DNA of 64,000 nt from Gluconacetobacter johannae (lineage in GTDB: Bacteria; Pseudomonadota; Alphaproteobacteria; Acetobacterales; Acetobacteraceae), in contig NZ_JABEQH010000003.1 in the NCBI RefSeq assembly GCF_014174305.1, forward strand, positions 1 through 64,000, in the 5' to 3' direction. A program made the position numbers and the translations under genes. Of this stretch, positions 8,394 through 16,290 are shown in pieces. The notes under the pieces were generated by a model. It searched no databases, was not told where the DNA came from, and saw only the letters and a program-made list of their open reading frames with translations. Each line of letters opens with the position of its first letter. Position 1 is the stretch's first letter.

Positions 8394-8845
8394 CCGGATC
8401 GTCGAAATTGATCCCCGACCTGGATACGCTGCCGGAAATAGCGGAAATCGGCCAGATCGCGACCTGGCTGGCCGAGGCGGGACTGGAGTCCGTGGAACTG
8501 TCGAACTGCATGGGCGGCCGGCTGCGACTCTCGGTCGCGCAGGCGCCCTCGGCGGTGGGACAAGGCATGATCGCCCAGCCTGTGCCGCAACCTGCGGTAG
8601 CCGAACTGGTGGCCGCGAAGGCGCCATTCTTCGGCCGTCTGTGTCTGGTGAATCCGCTCGGTGAAGAAGCGTTCGCTCCTGTCGGATCGACTGTCCGGAA
8701 GGGCGATATCGTCGCTCTTCTGACTCTTGAAACCCTTCAGGTTCCCGTCACGGCGCCGATCGACGGCGAGGTCGTGGAAATCGTCGGGCAAGCGGAGGAT
8801 CTTGTCGGATATGGCACGGAAATATTGATGATTCGCCCCCTTTAG
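8390..8845 (+). CDS. Biotin-carrier-like protein lacking the biotinyl lysine
   Basis: A 151-residue protein laid out like AccB: an N-terminal VELSNCMGGRLRLSV segment resembling the AccB N-domain, and a C-terminal barrel with PVTAPIDGEVVEI. Where carriers have E-A/V-M-K it reads ETLQ (114-117), so the lysine is a glutamine and biotin cannot be attached there. The start is the ATG overlapping the accC stop; the longer frame from 8048 is accC shadow. Last gene before a strong terminator. It may be structural or regulatory in the carboxylase complex. Confidence 0.75.
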   Translation: MTGSSKLIPDLDTLPEIAEIGQIATWLAEAGLESVELSNCMGGRLRLSVAQAPSAVGQGMIAQPVPQPAVAELVAAKAPFFGRLCLVNPLGEEAFAPVGSTVRKGDIVALLTLETLQVPVTAPIDGEVVEIVGQAEDLVGYGTEILMIRPL

Positions 8846-8871
8846 CCGGGGAATTGATCTCGTGGGCCGCG

Positions 8872-8907
8872 GCCGGGGGAAGCACATATCTTCCCCCGGC
8901 TTTTTTT
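8872..8907 (+). terminator. Rho-independent terminator of the SDR/acc operon
   Basis: A perfect 11-bp stem (GCCGGGGGAAG at 8872-8882 with CTTCCCCCGGC at 8890-8900), a 7-nt loop and a run of seven T at 8901-8907. It lies 26 bp after the last acc gene and just before the convergent aminotransferase stop. Confidence 0.92.
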
Positions 8908-8911
8908 ATTC

Positions 8912-10114
8912 TTACGTCAACGAGGACACGAATTCGGCAATGCGCCGGCAGCCCTCGCGCAGCGTGTCCGTGTCCGTCGCATAGGAAATGCGGAAGAAGG
9001 GGCTCATCCCGTACGCCGCGCCCTGCACGGTGGCGACCTGCTGCTCTTCGAGAAGCGCCATGACGAAGTCGGTGTCGGTCTCGATCCGGCGGCCGCCTTT
9101 GGTGGTCTTCCCCAGGCAGGCGCCAATTTCGGGATAGACGTAGAAGGCGCCCTGCGGCGTGTGGCATCGCAGGCCGGGAATGGCGTTCAGAAGGCCGACG
9201 ACGAGGTCCCGTCGCGCCTGGTATTCGCGCGCCCGATCCTTGAGATAGTCCTGCGGGCCTTCAAGCGCCGCAATGGCGGCGGCCTGGGCGATCGTGTTGA
9301 TGCCGCTGGTGGCCTGGCCCTGCATGTTGTTCATGGCGGCGATCAGTGCCCTCGGGCCGCCACAGAATCCGACGCGCCAGCCGGTCATGGCATAGGCTTT
9401 GGAGACGCCGTTGACCGTCAGGACCCGATCTTTCAGGCGCGGCTCGATTTCCGCCAGCGTGCGGAATTCAAAGTCGTCGTAAATGAGGTGTTCGTAGATA
9501 TCGTCCGTCAGGATCCACACATGCGGATGCTTCATCAGGACGGCCGCGATCTCCTCCAGGTCCTGACGGGGGCAGCAGGCGCCCGTCGGATTGTTGGGGA
9601 AATTCAGCACCAGCCATTTGGTCTTCGGCGTGATCGCCGCGTCCAGATCCGTGGCCGACAAGCGGAAGTCATTGCCGGCAGGGCAGGGGACCTGCACGAT
9701 GCGGGCCCCCCCCAGCCGGGCGATGTCGGCATAGCTGATCCAGTACGGCGTCGGCAGCACCACTTCGTCACCCGGATTGCAGGTGGCCATCATGGCGTTG
9801 TAGATGATCTGCTTCGCGCCATTCGCGATCAGGATTTCATCCAGTTCGTAATGAAGGCCGTTATCCCGCAGGAACTTGCTCTGCACGGCCTTCTTCAGGG
9901 CCGGCTTGCCGTCCTGCGGCGGGTATTTGGTGTCCCCGCCGCGGGCGGCCACGATGGCCGCCTCGACGACGTGGTCGGGCGTCGGAAAGTCGGGTTCGCC
10001 CGACGAGAGGCTGACGATCTTCACGCCTTGGGCCTTGAGCGCCGACGCCTTGTCCGTCATGGCTGCGGAAGCGGAGATCGCAATCCCGTTCAGTCGGTCT
10101 GCAAAGCCAGGCAT
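8912..10114 (-). CDS. Pyridoxal-phosphate aminotransferase, aspartate/aromatic type (class I)
   Basis: A 400-residue fold-type I enzyme. SSGEPDFPTP is near the N-terminus, NFPNNPTG at 171-178, the PLP-phosphate aspartate in TDDIYEHL (about 203-210), and the Schiff-base lysine K239 in VSKAYAMTGWRVGF. The last motif is typical of alphaproteobacterial AspC-like aspartate transaminases. It is divergent from aspartate ammonia-lyase (215-bp gap), so the two may share control of aspartate/oxaloacetate/fumarate exchange. Monocistronic as seen. Confidence 0.9.
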   Translation of the reverse strand: MPGFADRLNGIAISASAAMTDKASALKAQGVKIVSLSSGEPDFPTPDHVVEAAIVAARGGDTKYPPQDGKPALKKAVQSKFLRDNGLHYELDEILIANGAKQIIYNAMMATCNPGDEVVLPTPYWISYADIARLGGARIVQVPCPAGNDFRLSATDLDAAITPKTKWLVLNFPNNPTGACCPRQDLEEIAAVLMKHPHVWILTDDIYEHLIYDDFEFRTLAEIEPRLKDRVLTVNGVSKAYAMTGWRVGFCGGPRALIAAMNNMQGQATSGINTIAQAAAIAALEGPQDYLKDRAREYQARRDLVVGLLNAIPGLRCHTPQGAFYVYPEIGACLGKTTKGGRRIETDTDFVMALLEEQQVATVQGAAYGMSPFFRISYATDTDTLREGCRRIAEFVSSLT

Positions 10115-10329
10115 CGATGGGTTCTCCAGTCTCGATAGCGCGATATTGCTTATGGTTCGATCCAGTCTAGATCGTTTCGTATTCGCTTAGATACCGACGA
10201 AAATAGTCTGACCCCATACAACAATTATATGGAGGTGGAGGGGGCTGCCGACCTTACAATCCCAGGACGGTTGGCGCGAACGCCGCGCGTGACGTCGATC
10301 GTCTCAATTCTCCCATCCCAGGATTCCCA

Positions 10330-11805
10330 ATGGCCGACATGACGCGGGATAGTGAAGTCAGCGATAGCCTGTCCTCGGGCCGCGCCTGTCGGCCAGGCTA
10401 TCGGGTCGAGCGGGATCTGCTGGGGAAACTCGAGATTCCCGCCGATGCCCTTTGGGGCGTGCATACCCAGCGGGCCATCGAGAATTTTCGGATCAGCGGC
10501 ACGCCCATCGGGGCGTTTGAGGAGCTTGTTCGGGCGCTGGTGATCGTCAAGCAGGCGGCCGCACGCGCCAATCGCGCTTTGGGGCATCTGGATGTCGTGC
10601 GTGCGACGGCGATCGACGAGGCATGTACTGAAATATTGAACGACGGACGCTACCGAGACCACTTCGTCGTGGATGCCATGCAGGGTGGGGCGGGAACATC
10701 CACCAACATGAATGCGAATGAGGTCATCGCGAACGTCGCGCTCGAGATGTCCGGCAAATTCCGGGGCGACTATGCCGCCCTGCATCCCAACGACCATGTC
10801 AACATGGCGCAGTCGACCAACGATGCCTACCCGACGGCTCTCAGGCTGGCGGCGCTTCTGGCTATCGACCCTCTGGTTGCCGCGCTCGCCAGACTGGCGG
10901 CTGGTCTTGACGTAAAGGCGGCGGAGTTCGCATCGATCCTCAAGGTCGGTCGTACCCAACTGCGTGACGCTGTTCCGATGACACTGGGCCAGGAGTTTGG
11001 CGCGTTCAAGAGCACGATCGAGGCGGAGATCCGGAGCCTGAAGGACCAGTCGGCCGTGTTTCTTCAGGTCAATCTCGGGGGGACGGCCGTTGGTACCGGG
11101 CTGAATACCGACCCGCGCTACAGGCAGGCGGTCACGGCCGAACTGGCGCGATTGACCGGACGCCCGATGGTGTCTGCCGCCGACCTGATCGAGGCGACGT
11201 CGGACGTCGGGGCGTTCACGCTGTTTTCCGGCGTGTTGAAGAGGCTGGCCCTCAAGCTGTCCAAGATTGCGAGCGATTTGAGACTGCTGTCGAGCGGACC
11301 GCGTGCCGGACTGGGCGAGATCGTGCTGCCCGCGGTTCAGGCCGGGTCTTCCATCATGCCCGGAAAGATCAACCCGGTCATACCCGAAGTGGTGAATCAG
11401 GTTGCCTACCTCGTCGCCGGGCATGATGTGACGATCACGATGTGCGCGGATGGTGGACAGCTTCAGCTTAACCCGTTCGAGCCGATGATCGGCTATTGTC
11501 TTCTGTCCTCGATGAAATTGTTGACCTCTGCCGTCGATGCGCTTCAGTCGAAATGCGTTGGGGGAATCGAGGCCGATATCGCCAGGTGCCAGTATTTATC
11601 GGAAAATAATATCGGGGTGGTGACGGCGCTTGTGCCGGTGCTTGGATACGACGTGTGTTCAACGATCGCGAAGCGCGCCCTCGCGGAGCACCGGAAGGTT
11701 GGTGACCTGGTGCTCGAAGAAGATCTTCTGTCCAGAGAACGGCTTATGGAGATCTTGCGCCACGAGGCCCTGACCAGACCCAACCTTGGCGGGGCTGCGG
11801 GATGA
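10330..11805 (+). CDS. aspA: Aspartate ammonia-lyase
   Basis: A 491-residue fumarase/aspartase superfamily enzyme converting L-aspartate to fumarate and ammonia. The superfamily signature GSSIMPGKIN is at 339-348. GGAGTSTNMNANEV and HPNDHVNMAQSTNDA supply the substrate-site T/S and H/N residues. It resembles AspA more than FumC in these loops, and the neighbouring aspartate-type aminotransferase fits. The N-terminus is about 20 residues longer than usual, so a slightly later start is possible. It ends in a shared hairpin with the convergent LysR gene. Confidence 0.88.
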   Translation: MADMTRDSEVSDSLSSGRACRPGYRVERDLLGKLEIPADALWGVHTQRAIENFRISGTPIGAFEELVRALVIVKQAAARANRALGHLDVVRATAIDEACTEILNDGRYRDHFVVDAMQGGAGTSTNMNANEVIANVALEMSGKFRGDYAALHPNDHVNMAQSTNDAYPTALRLAALLAIDPLVAALARLAAGLDVKAAEFASILKVGRTQLRDAVPMTLGQEFGAFKSTIEAEIRSLKDQSAVFLQVNLGGTAVGTGLNTDPRYRQAVTAELARLTGRPMVSAADLIEATSDVGAFTLFSGVLKRLALKLSKIASDLRLLSSGPRAGLGEIVLPAVQAGSSIMPGKINPVIPEVVNQVAYLVAGHDVTITMCADGGQLQLNPFEPMIGYCLLSSMKLLTSAVDALQSKCVGGIEADIARCQYLSENNIGVVTALVPVLGYDVCSTIAKRALAEHRKVGDLVLEEDLLSRERLMEILRHEALTRPNLGGAAG

Positions 11806-11841
11806 ACTGGCCGGCTAGGATGCCTGCGTTCCCGGCCAGTT
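11805..11841. repeat. Inverted repeat at convergent gene ends
   Basis: AACTGGCCGG (11805-11814) and CCGGCCAGTT (11832-11841) form a perfect 10-bp stem with a 17-nt loop. It covers the ends of aspA and the convergent LysR gene. There is no T-run on either side, so if it terminates transcription it does so weakly. Confidence 0.5.
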
Positions 11842-12762
11842 CCGCGAGGTTGCCATCGCCCTGGCCAAATCGATCAGCTGTTCCCGGACGGCGACCGAAG
11901 CTTCGGTTTCCGGAACCGTTTCGGGAATGCAGAGAGATACATCTTCCTGGATAACCGGGTTTCGCAAGGGATAAATTCTGGATCTGTCGGGCACGACAAT
12001 GCGACTGGCGACGGACCACGGGAGAATTGTGCTGCCGATGCCTTCGGCTATCGATTCCTGCAACGTAAGCAGAGCTTCTATTTCCGCGATTATGTTGGGC
12101 TTGAGCTGCTTGCGTAGAAAAGCCATGTCAATGCGGCTGCGGACGAAATTATGCTTGGGTGGAACCAGGAGAGGAATATCGACGATGTCCGCCAGTTGAA
12201 CCGCGCCAGTCGAATCTTGTGGAAATTCCAGCGATAGGGGTGCAAGAAGAAAGAAGTCCTCTTTCATCAACGGTGTGAAGACGACACCCTTGATCGGACC
12301 GGAGCCATGAATGACGGCCATATCCAGCCGGCCGGTCATAATCAACTCGCTGTATATATCGTCGAAGCTTTCGGTTAAATGAAGGGTGATACCCGGAAGG
12401 CGCGACCGAACGCGCTGCAGGAGGTCGACGGCGAGGGTCGACCCGGCACTGTATGGTGAAAGCCCGACCGACACCTTGCCCACCAGTGGCCCGACGCCGC
12501 TGCTGATTTCGACCATGGCCCTGTCGAGCTGCTTGATTAATGTTTGCGCGTGCCGATATAGTTCCAGACCGGCCGTCGTCGGGGTGACGCCGCTCTTGCT
12601 TCTGATGACGAGCTTCTGCTTGAAAGCACTTTCAAGTGCCGCCAATTGCTGACTGAGTGCGGGCTGGGCAATATTGAGGAGGTCGGCAGCACGCGAGATG
12701 CTGCCAAGGTCTATTATTTTTACAAATGCCTGCAGCCGTCTTATGTCCAAGTGAAACTCCAT
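11815..12762 (-). CDS. LysR-family transcriptional regulator
   Basis: A 315-residue LTTR. The winged helix-turn-helix is at about 5-65 (LGSISRAADLLNIAQPALSQQLAALE), followed by a linker helix and an effector-binding domain (about 95-300). It resembles Nac/CbL-like nitrogen-assimilation LTTRs in the HTH, but assignment is uncertain. Convergent with aspA and divergent from the TonB receptor at 13283 across a 520-bp gap. Its target could be either neighbour. Confidence 0.85.
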   Translation of the reverse strand: MEFHLDIRRLQAFVKIIDLGSISRAADLLNIAQPALSQQLAALESAFKQKLVIRSKSGVTPTTAGLELYRHAQTLIKQLDRAMVEISSGVGPLVGKVSVGLSPYSAGSTLAVDLLQRVRSRLPGITLHLTESFDDIYSELIMTGRLDMAVIHGSGPIKGVVFTPLMKEDFFLLAPLSLEFPQDSTGAVQLADIVDIPLLVPPKHNFVRSRIDMAFLRKQLKPNIIAEIEALLTLQESIAEGIGSTILPWSVASRIVVPDRSRIYPLRNPVIQEDVSLCIPETVPETEASVAVREQLIDLARAMATSRNWPGTQAS

Positions 12763-13282
12763 CTGGCGGCAAGGGCGTGGTGCTTAGATAATAGGCAATC
12801 TCGCCTCGTTAGTCAATGAATCAGCGGCTGGATGTGCCGGTCCCCAGCTTGCCCACGGGCGGCATGCGTCGGTCATGGTGGCGGCTCTCGTGCTGGAATG
12901 CCGGCCGGGGTCGGGTGTGCTGTATGACAGGACGGCATTCGCAGGGAGCGCCTGAGGAAACGCCTGGTGGGTACGTGGCAGACCCCACACCACAAAAAAA
13001 TATTTCCGATTTCGTAATGTCATGAGCGTCTCCGGCCTCTCCCGGAGAGGGAGGGGGCATAAGGCGCCTGTCCGGTGGAAGCGGCGGGGTCATACAATTT
13101 AATTATACTGCCATATTCCGGACTCTGGCGTAATTTGCAACGAAGCAGCCGGCGTTGCTGCCTTGAATTTTCCGAAACTGAAATCATTGCCTGATCGGCG
13201 AGAGTGTGCCGTCGGTAGAGGCCTGAATATATCGTTACGTAACGGGATTATTCCTACATCATTACATGTAAGGAGGACGAAA
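12763..13282. promoter_or_regulatory. 520-bp intergenic region upstream of a TonB receptor
   Basis: No convincing gene was found; the short frames here have no start sites or composition like neighbours. It contains a CTCCGG/CCGGAG hairpin near 13028-13044, an AT-rich stretch near 13095-13110 that could hold promoter elements, a 12-bp palindrome CGTTACGTAACG (13233-13244), and TTACATGTAA (13262-13271) overlapping the AGGAGG ribosome site (13271-13276). The palindromes lie within 50 bp of the receptor start and are candidate operators. Confidence 0.45.
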
Positions 13283-16015
13283 ATGTTGCTTCAGCATTCC
13301 CCGGAGTCGCGGTCACATGGCAATGTTGACGTTGCTCTTTCAACGAAACTTGCAATTCATAGACGCGAGAAGGTGAAATTTTTGGCCACTTCGAGGTGGA
13401 AGGCCGGCACTGCCTTGCGGCCGGTGACATGTCTGGCAGCCTTTGGCCTGTTCGCAACCGCTGCCGTAACGCTTCCTCAGGCGGCGACCGCACGTGCGAA
13501 TGATGGAAGTCTGGAAGCCCAGGACGACAATATTGCGAAGAAGCCCTCTCGCGCGGCTGCGACGGGCAAGGCGCGAGGCGGCGCTCATTCGAAGCACAAG
13601 TCTGACGCGGATGAGCAGGTCATCGTGACAGGAACGCGCGCACCCAATCGCCACGCGCGCCAGAGTTCCAGCCCGATTACGGTCGTCACGGCGGCCGCGC
13701 TGGCGCGCACGGGCGTGCCGAATTTGGGCGAGGCGCTGGCGCGCACCTATCCGTCCATCAACATCCAGGCGATGGGACAGAACGCGGACGCCCTGACGTC
13801 GTCCATTCGCATGCGCGGATTGAACCCCAATCACGTGCTTGTTCTGGTTGATGGCGTCCGCCGCCACACGACAGCGAATATCAGCACCGGCGCGGGGGTG
13901 AATTTCGGGTCCACCCCGACCGATCTGAACACGATCCCCGCAGCCTCGATCGACCATATCGAAGTGCTGGAAGACGGCGCTGCTGCGCTGTATGGTTCCG
14001 ACGCGATCGCCGGCGTGGTCAATATCATTACGAAAAAGAAGCCCTCGGGCCTGCATGTCAGCGCGACGACCGGCGCCAACGCCTATAATGGCGACGGCTG
14101 GACCGCCCAGCTCGACGCCGACGGCGGCATCAGGCTCGGCAATGACGGCTACCTGCATCTGTCCGGGCAGTTCATGCACCGTGACTATTCCGTCATCAAG
14201 GCCATCGATCACCGGCTGATCGAAGACCAGGCGCCGCCTGGCGCCTACACGGCGGGGGCTTATACCGGCAATCTCAAGGTTCCGCTCTATTCGAACAAGG
14301 TCACAAACGTCCCCGAGGAAACCCGGGAATCCCTGGCACTCGCCTTCGGCAAGCCATTGTCCGCGAAGGTGGACGGGTACGGCCTCATTACGTACGCCCA
14401 CCGTCATTCGCAGGCGTTCGAGCAATTTCGCCTGCCCACCGTGCTGCCTTCGGTCTATCCGTACGGTTTCGAACCGATCGATGCGGGCGATGAAAACGAC
14501 TACGCCGCCACGCTCGGGCTGAAAGGGCACGATTTCTTCGGCTTCGACTGGAACCTCAGCACCACGTACGGCGCCGATCAGATCAATATCTCGACGAACA
14601 ACAACATCAATCTCGGCATGCTGAAGCCGACCTGCGTTCCCGCATCGGTCGATCCGACATCCCCTTTTGCCTCGGGGGACGGGTGTGGCTACGCGAAGAC
14701 CGAATTTTTCCTCAAGGGCTTCACGGCCGCGCAGTGGGATAACAAGCTGGATTTTCGCCGCGGGTTTACCCTGCCGTTCCATATGCCGCTCAACCTGGCT
14801 TTCGGAGCGGAGCATCGTCTTGAGACATATGAACTGTCGCCGGGCGAGCCCTCGTCCTATCAGCTCGGCGGGCCGCAGGCCATTGTCGGACTGACGCCCA
14901 GCAATGCCGGGTCCTGGAGCCGCGACATCTGGGCCGGATATGTCGACACCGACATCAAGCCGCTTCCGCACTGGGATATCGATCTGGCCGGACGGTTCGA
15001 GCACTATACGGACTCCGGCAATACCGAAAACGGAAAGGTTTCGACACGCTACGACTTCACGCGACGGATCGCGATCCGGGGTACGGTCAGCAACGGCTTC
15101 CGTGCGCCGACCCTGGCCGAACAGCATTACAGTTCCGCCAGCCTGTCACCGACGATTGCGGGTGGACTGCTGCCCGCAAATTCGGCGGCCGCGCGTGAAC
15201 TGGGCGCCACGCCGCTCAAGCCCGAACGGTCGTGGAATCTGTCGGGCGGCTTCGTTCTGGAGCCGATCGACGGTTTCCACGTCGAAGTCGACGCCTACCA
15301 GATCGCGATCCGGGACCGTCTGGTCAGCAGCAGCTCCTATAACGGGTTGCCGGCGGTCGCTGCCCTGGAATCCTTCGGTTTCAGCGTGCCGTCGACCATT
15401 CCGGCCCAGAACGTCACAGCCAATTACATTACGAACGGCGCCAGCACGCGCACCCAGGGTGTCGATATCAAGGCGGACTACCTGCTGCATCTGCACCGCT
15501 ACGGCAATGTGGCGTTGACGGCTGCGCTGGATCTGAACCGCACCCGCGTCGGTCATATCGCCAGCGGCGCGAACGGCGCGCCGCTTCTCAATGCTCAGGC
15601 GATCTCGCAGTTCACGACCGAATATCCGCGGAGCAAGCTGATCCTCAACGCCCTTTGGACGATCGGCAATTTCGACATCAACGTCCGCCAGAGCCGTTAC
15701 GGCGAAACGACCAGCCTGCTGACCTATCAGGACTGGGCGACGGGTACCTGTCCCGACGGGTCGCCCAAGCAGTATTCGACAAAATGTTTCTATCAGTTCA
15801 AGGGGGCGCCTCGTTGGCTGACCGATCTGCAGATCGGCTACCGGGTCAATTCCAACTGGCATGTGGCCGTCGGCGCCAACAACATCTTCAACATTCGTCC
15901 TCGTAACATCCCGCAGTCGACACGCTATAATGGGACGAATATTTACGATACCAACGCGGCAAGTATTCCGATGACGGGCGGATATTATTACGGTCGTGTC
16001 GACATGACGTTCTGA
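13283..16015 (+). CDS. TonB-dependent outer-membrane receptor
   Basis: A 910-residue receptor. Start ATG 13283 follows AGGAGG by 6 bp; the frame is open to 13163 but without a ribosome site. An unusually long leader precedes a hydrophobic segment (about residues 49-68, CLAAFGLFATAAVTLP) and AATARA, the likely signal cleavage area. A TonB-box-like EQVIVTGTRA, a plug domain (VLVLVDGVRR, GAAALYGSDAIAGVVNI) and a 22-strand barrel ending in aromatic VDMTF follow. The next gene is a GH32 lipoprotein, so uptake of fructan oligosaccharides is plausible but not shown. Confidence 0.88.
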   Translation: MLLQHSPESRSHGNVDVALSTKLAIHRREKVKFLATSRWKAGTALRPVTCLAAFGLFATAAVTLPQAATARANDGSLEAQDDNIAKKPSRAAATGKARGGAHSKHKSDADEQVIVTGTRAPNRHARQSSSPITVVTAAALARTGVPNLGEALARTYPSINIQAMGQNADALTSSIRMRGLNPNHVLVLVDGVRRHTTANISTGAGVNFGSTPTDLNTIPAASIDHIEVLEDGAAALYGSDAIAGVVNIITKKKPSGLHVSATTGANAYNGDGWTAQLDADGGIRLGNDGYLHLSGQFMHRDYSVIKAIDHRLIEDQAPPGAYTAGAYTGNLKVPLYSNKVTNVPEETRESLALAFGKPLSAKVDGYGLITYAHRHSQAFEQFRLPTVLPSVYPYGFEPIDAGDENDYAATLGLKGHDFFGFDWNLSTTYGADQINISTNNNINLGMLKPTCVPASVDPTSPFASGDGCGYAKTEFFLKGFTAAQWDNKLDFRRGFTLPFHMPLNLAFGAEHRLETYELSPGEPSSYQLGGPQAIVGLTPSNAGSWSRDIWAGYVDTDIKPLPHWDIDLAGRFEHYTDSGNTENGKVSTRYDFTRRIAIRGTVSNGFRAPTLAEQHYSSASLSPTIAGGLLPANSAAARELGATPLKPERSWNLSGGFVLEPIDGFHVEVDAYQIAIRDRLVSSSSYNGLPAVAALESFGFSVPSTIPAQNVTANYITNGASTRTQGVDIKADYLLHLHRYGNVALTAALDLNRTRVGHIASGANGAPLLNAQAISQFTTEYPRSKLILNALWTIGNFDINVRQSRYGETTSLLTYQDWATGTCPDGSPKQYSTKCFYQFKGAPRWLTDLQIGYRVNSNWHVAVGANNIFNIRPRNIPQSTRYNGTNIYDTNAASIPMTGGYYYGRVDMTF

Positions 16016-16290
16016 AGGCCGCAGTCGGCACAGGAGGGTCTCGTCTGGAAATCGGTTTTATGACCAAGGTGGTGCTGGCGGGCTGCATTTTACGTGCAGT
16101 TCGCCAGTCGCCCATGTCAATCGACGGCAACCATCGCCATAATGAACGGCCGTCCAGTCTGGCGCCCTCAGTACGAGATTGTATCAAGATGGCTGGCGTA
16201 CAGGCGTTCTGCTCCCCCCGCTCCGTCGGGCGAATAGCCGCGTTCCCTGCGACGCCTGGCTGCCTGTCCGACCGACAGAAAGTGGATTCC

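Noticed and set aside
12763-13282. Possible B12 riboswitch before the TonB receptor
   Set aside because: None of the conserved core (GCCACTG, GGTGAAAG, B12 box) is present, unlike the two genuine cases at 25331 and 41318.
16060-16290. 77-residue N-terminal extension of the GH32 protein
   Set aside because: It lacks a ribosome site and would bury the lipoprotein signal peptide that starts at 16291.
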